DNA of 64,000 nt from Marinobacterium lutimaris (GTDB lineage Bacteria; Pseudomonadota; Gammaproteobacteria; Pseudomonadales; Balneatricaceae): the NCBI RefSeq assembly GCF_900108065.1, contig NZ_FNVQ01000001.1, positions 310,001-374,000 on the forward strand, written 5' to 3'. Position 1 is the stretch's first letter. Each line of letters starts with the position of its first letter. The notes beneath the pieces were generated by a model that saw only the letters and a program-made list of their open reading frames with translations, did not search any database and was not told the DNA's origin. Position numbers and translations under genes: made by a program. This document shows positions 62,628-64,000 of this stretch, one piece after another.

Positions 62628-64000
62628 ATGCGTTTTCTTCGCTTTCTGCGGTCGCTGAAAGGGTTCTGGCCGCTCTCTTTGATGCTGTGGCTGGCAGGGC
62701 TTATCTGCTGTGTGCTGCTTGTGCCTTTGCTGACGCCGGAGCGTGAACTCGTTTTTATCGCGATGGCGCTGGTAAGCGCCTGTTGGCTGCTGGCCGTCGT
62801 ATTAAGGCAGTACAAGCGAATCCGGGCCGAGCGCAATATTGAAAATCTGGTCGAGCTCGAGGTGCATCGCGAGGCTGCTGCTACCGATAGCGGTGATTAC
62901 CAGATTCTCAACGAGAGGCTCAAGCATGCTCTGGCGATGCAGCGGGCCGCGCGCTCGGTGGACGGCGGCAAGGCCTCCCTTTATGAGCTGCCCTGGTACC
63001 TGGTGATCGGCATGGCGGCTTCGGGAAAAACCTCGCTGCTCACCCGTTCGTCGCTGTCAGCCACCGTAGCGGGCGGTAATAACGTATCGGGGGTGTCCGG
63101 AACCCAGCACTGTGATTGGTACTTCAGCCGCGAGGCGGTGATGATCGATACCGCGGGGCGTTACCTTGTTGAGGACCGTCCGGCACGGGAGTTCTCCAAC
63201 TTTCTGAAAACCCTGCGCAGGCAGCGTAAGAAGCCGGCGATTAATGGTCTGGTTCTGGTGGTCAGCCTGCCCGAACTGCTGCAGCAGTCGCGCCAGGAAA
63301 TGCACGCACTGGCTGAACAGCTGGTGGCCAGGGTGGACGACTACCGACGTTGCCTGGGTGGAAATCCACCGCTGTACCTGTTTTTCAGTAAATCCGATCT
63401 GCTGCCTGGCTTTACCCAGACTTTCGAGACAATGAGTTCGGCAGAGCGCCAAAGCCCCTGGGGAATGACCTTCTCCCTTGACGAACTGCAGCGGCAGGGT
63501 GTCACCAGTGCCTTTCAGCATCGTTTCCCGGGATTGGTGGCGGCACTGCGTGATCGCGTCGATCAGCGGGTGCTGGATGCCGGTGGCGATGCCGATAGTA
63601 AGCTGCTGCGTTTCCCCGATTACTTCTCCGAACTCTTTGGCGTACTGAGCGATTTCCTGGAGCAGTTTGACAGCCAGCAAAATGCCGAGCGTGCGCCAGT
63701 GCTGCGTGGGCTGTACTTCACCAGTGCGCTGCAGTCCGGCGACACCCTCCCAGCGCTGCTTGATGAGCAGACGCGCGAGGACTTCGCTTTGGCATCCTCC
63801 GCTGTAGCCACCAGCGGCAATAAGGCTGCGGATAAAAACTACTTCATCACCGATACGTTCAGGAAAGTGATCTTCCCTGATCGTAATCTCGGCCTTTATT
63901 ACTCTCAGAATGGTGCGCAGCGTTCATTACCGGGCTTCATGATCGGCACCATGGGGCTGCTGGCGGTTGCGGTGATATGCGCCCAGGGCTGGTCTGCATT
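62628..64000 (+). CDS. tssM: Type VI secretion inner-membrane protein TssM (IcmF), N-terminal part
   Basis: The frame starts at ATG 62628 (GAGGAGG 7 nt upstream) and runs off the window, giving about 457 residues. It has two N-terminal membrane helices (about 13-60), then an ATPase-like domain with Walker A IGMAASGKTSLL, the switch DTAGRY, LVVSLPELLQQSRQEMHAL and LYLFFSKSDLLPGF, and a third membrane segment near residue 445. The periplasmic part that contacts TssJ lies outside. The Walker A motif is complete. Confidence 0.95.
   Translation, partial: MRFLRFLRSLKGFWPLSLMLWLAGLICCVLLVPLLTPERELVFIAMALVSACWLLAVVLRQYKRIRAERNIENLVELEVHREAAATDSGDYQILNERLKHALAMQRAARSVDGGKASLYELPWYLVIGMAASGKTSLLTRSSLSATVAGGNNVSGVSGTQHCDWYFSREAVMIDTAGRYLVEDRPAREFSNFLKTLRRQRKKPAINGLVLVVSLPELLQQSRQEMHALAEQLVARVDDYRRCLGGNPPLYLFFSKSDLLPGFTQTFETMSSAERQSPWGMTFSLDELQRQGVTSAFQHRFPGLVAALRDRVDQRVLDAGGDADSKLLRFPDYFSELFGVLSDFLEQFDSQQNAERAPVLRGLYFTSALQSGDTLPALLDEQTREDFALASSAVATSGNKAADKNYFITDTFRKVIFPDRNLGLYYSQNGAQRSLPGFMIGTMGLLAVAVICAQGWSA

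Noticed and set aside
1-64000. CRISPR arrays, tRNA or rRNA genes, insertion sequences and prophage genes
   Set aside because: No regularly spaced repeats, cloverleaf sequences, transposase motifs or phage structural genes were seen. The T6SS sheath and spike proteins resemble phage tail parts but form a complete T6SS set.

Overview
The window is 64 kb of a gammaproteobacterial chromosome. The gene families (PtsP, HrpA, PpnN, SelO, Mqo without a signal peptide, TRAP transporters, a type VI secretion system and a highly expressed general porin) suggest a marine or halotolerant member of the Oceanospirillales, something like Marinobacterium. That placement is an inference from gene content, not from a marker gene. 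No rRNA, tRNA, CRISPR array or insertion sequence was seen.

Layout. 1-9.1 kb: the N-terminal part of ptsP, a CBS-CBS-PAS-GGDEF-EAL c-di-GMP protein, small membrane and redox proteins (GrxA), an SH3/coiled-coil protein, a MscS channel, a kinase-less sodium-solute-symporter/STAC protein and a stand-alone yidD. 9.1-25.9 kb: housekeeping genes: mqo, a PIN-PhoH ATPase, ppnN, a PutA-like protein that appears to have lost both active sites, then an M23 peptidase/bactofilin/yafJ/acyl-CoA ligase/hrpA run, and a porin. 26.3-27.8 kb: selO.

27.9-40.4 kb is a catabolic island for quinate/shikimate-type compounds. It has a TRAP transporter (dctPQM), a type II dehydroquinase, an NAD-type shikimate/quinate dehydrogenase, an AEC permease, the fused 3-dehydroshikimate dehydratase QuiC, two GntR/FCD regulators and an MDR oxidoreductase. 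Together these could take imported quinate or shikimate through 3-dehydroshikimate to protocatechuate. A second QuiC homologue exists as two separate genes in inverted order and with key metal ligands changed. A shared ATATCCTAT-type sequence lies in all three divergent intergenic regions of the island.

40.6-46.2 kb holds what I consider the most interesting signal. Five sigma-54 (-24/-12) promoters with exact GG-N10-GC spacing stand before small stress or envelope genes: csbD, DUF1328 plus a lipoprotein, a double-BON protein plus a DUF2383 protein, a mini membrane protein plus a His/Asn-rich micro-ORF plus a lipoprotein, and a second DUF2383 protein. In the middle is a gene for a sigma-54 enhancer-binding protein with a degenerate receiver domain. 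A 12-bp sequence GTAANNNNTTCA recurs 70-101 bp upstream of four of the five promoters, with a weaker relative at the fifth, so this looks like a compact local regulon with its own activator.

46.4-64 kb is a type VI secretion locus in two divergent arms: (unknown)-tssB-tssC-tssE-tssF-tssG-clpV-vgrG-DUF4123 on the minus strand, and tssJ-tssK-tssL-tssM (cut by the window end) on the plus strand, with an NlpE-like lipoprotein between them. tssA, hcp, PAAR and an effector/immunity pair are not in the window.
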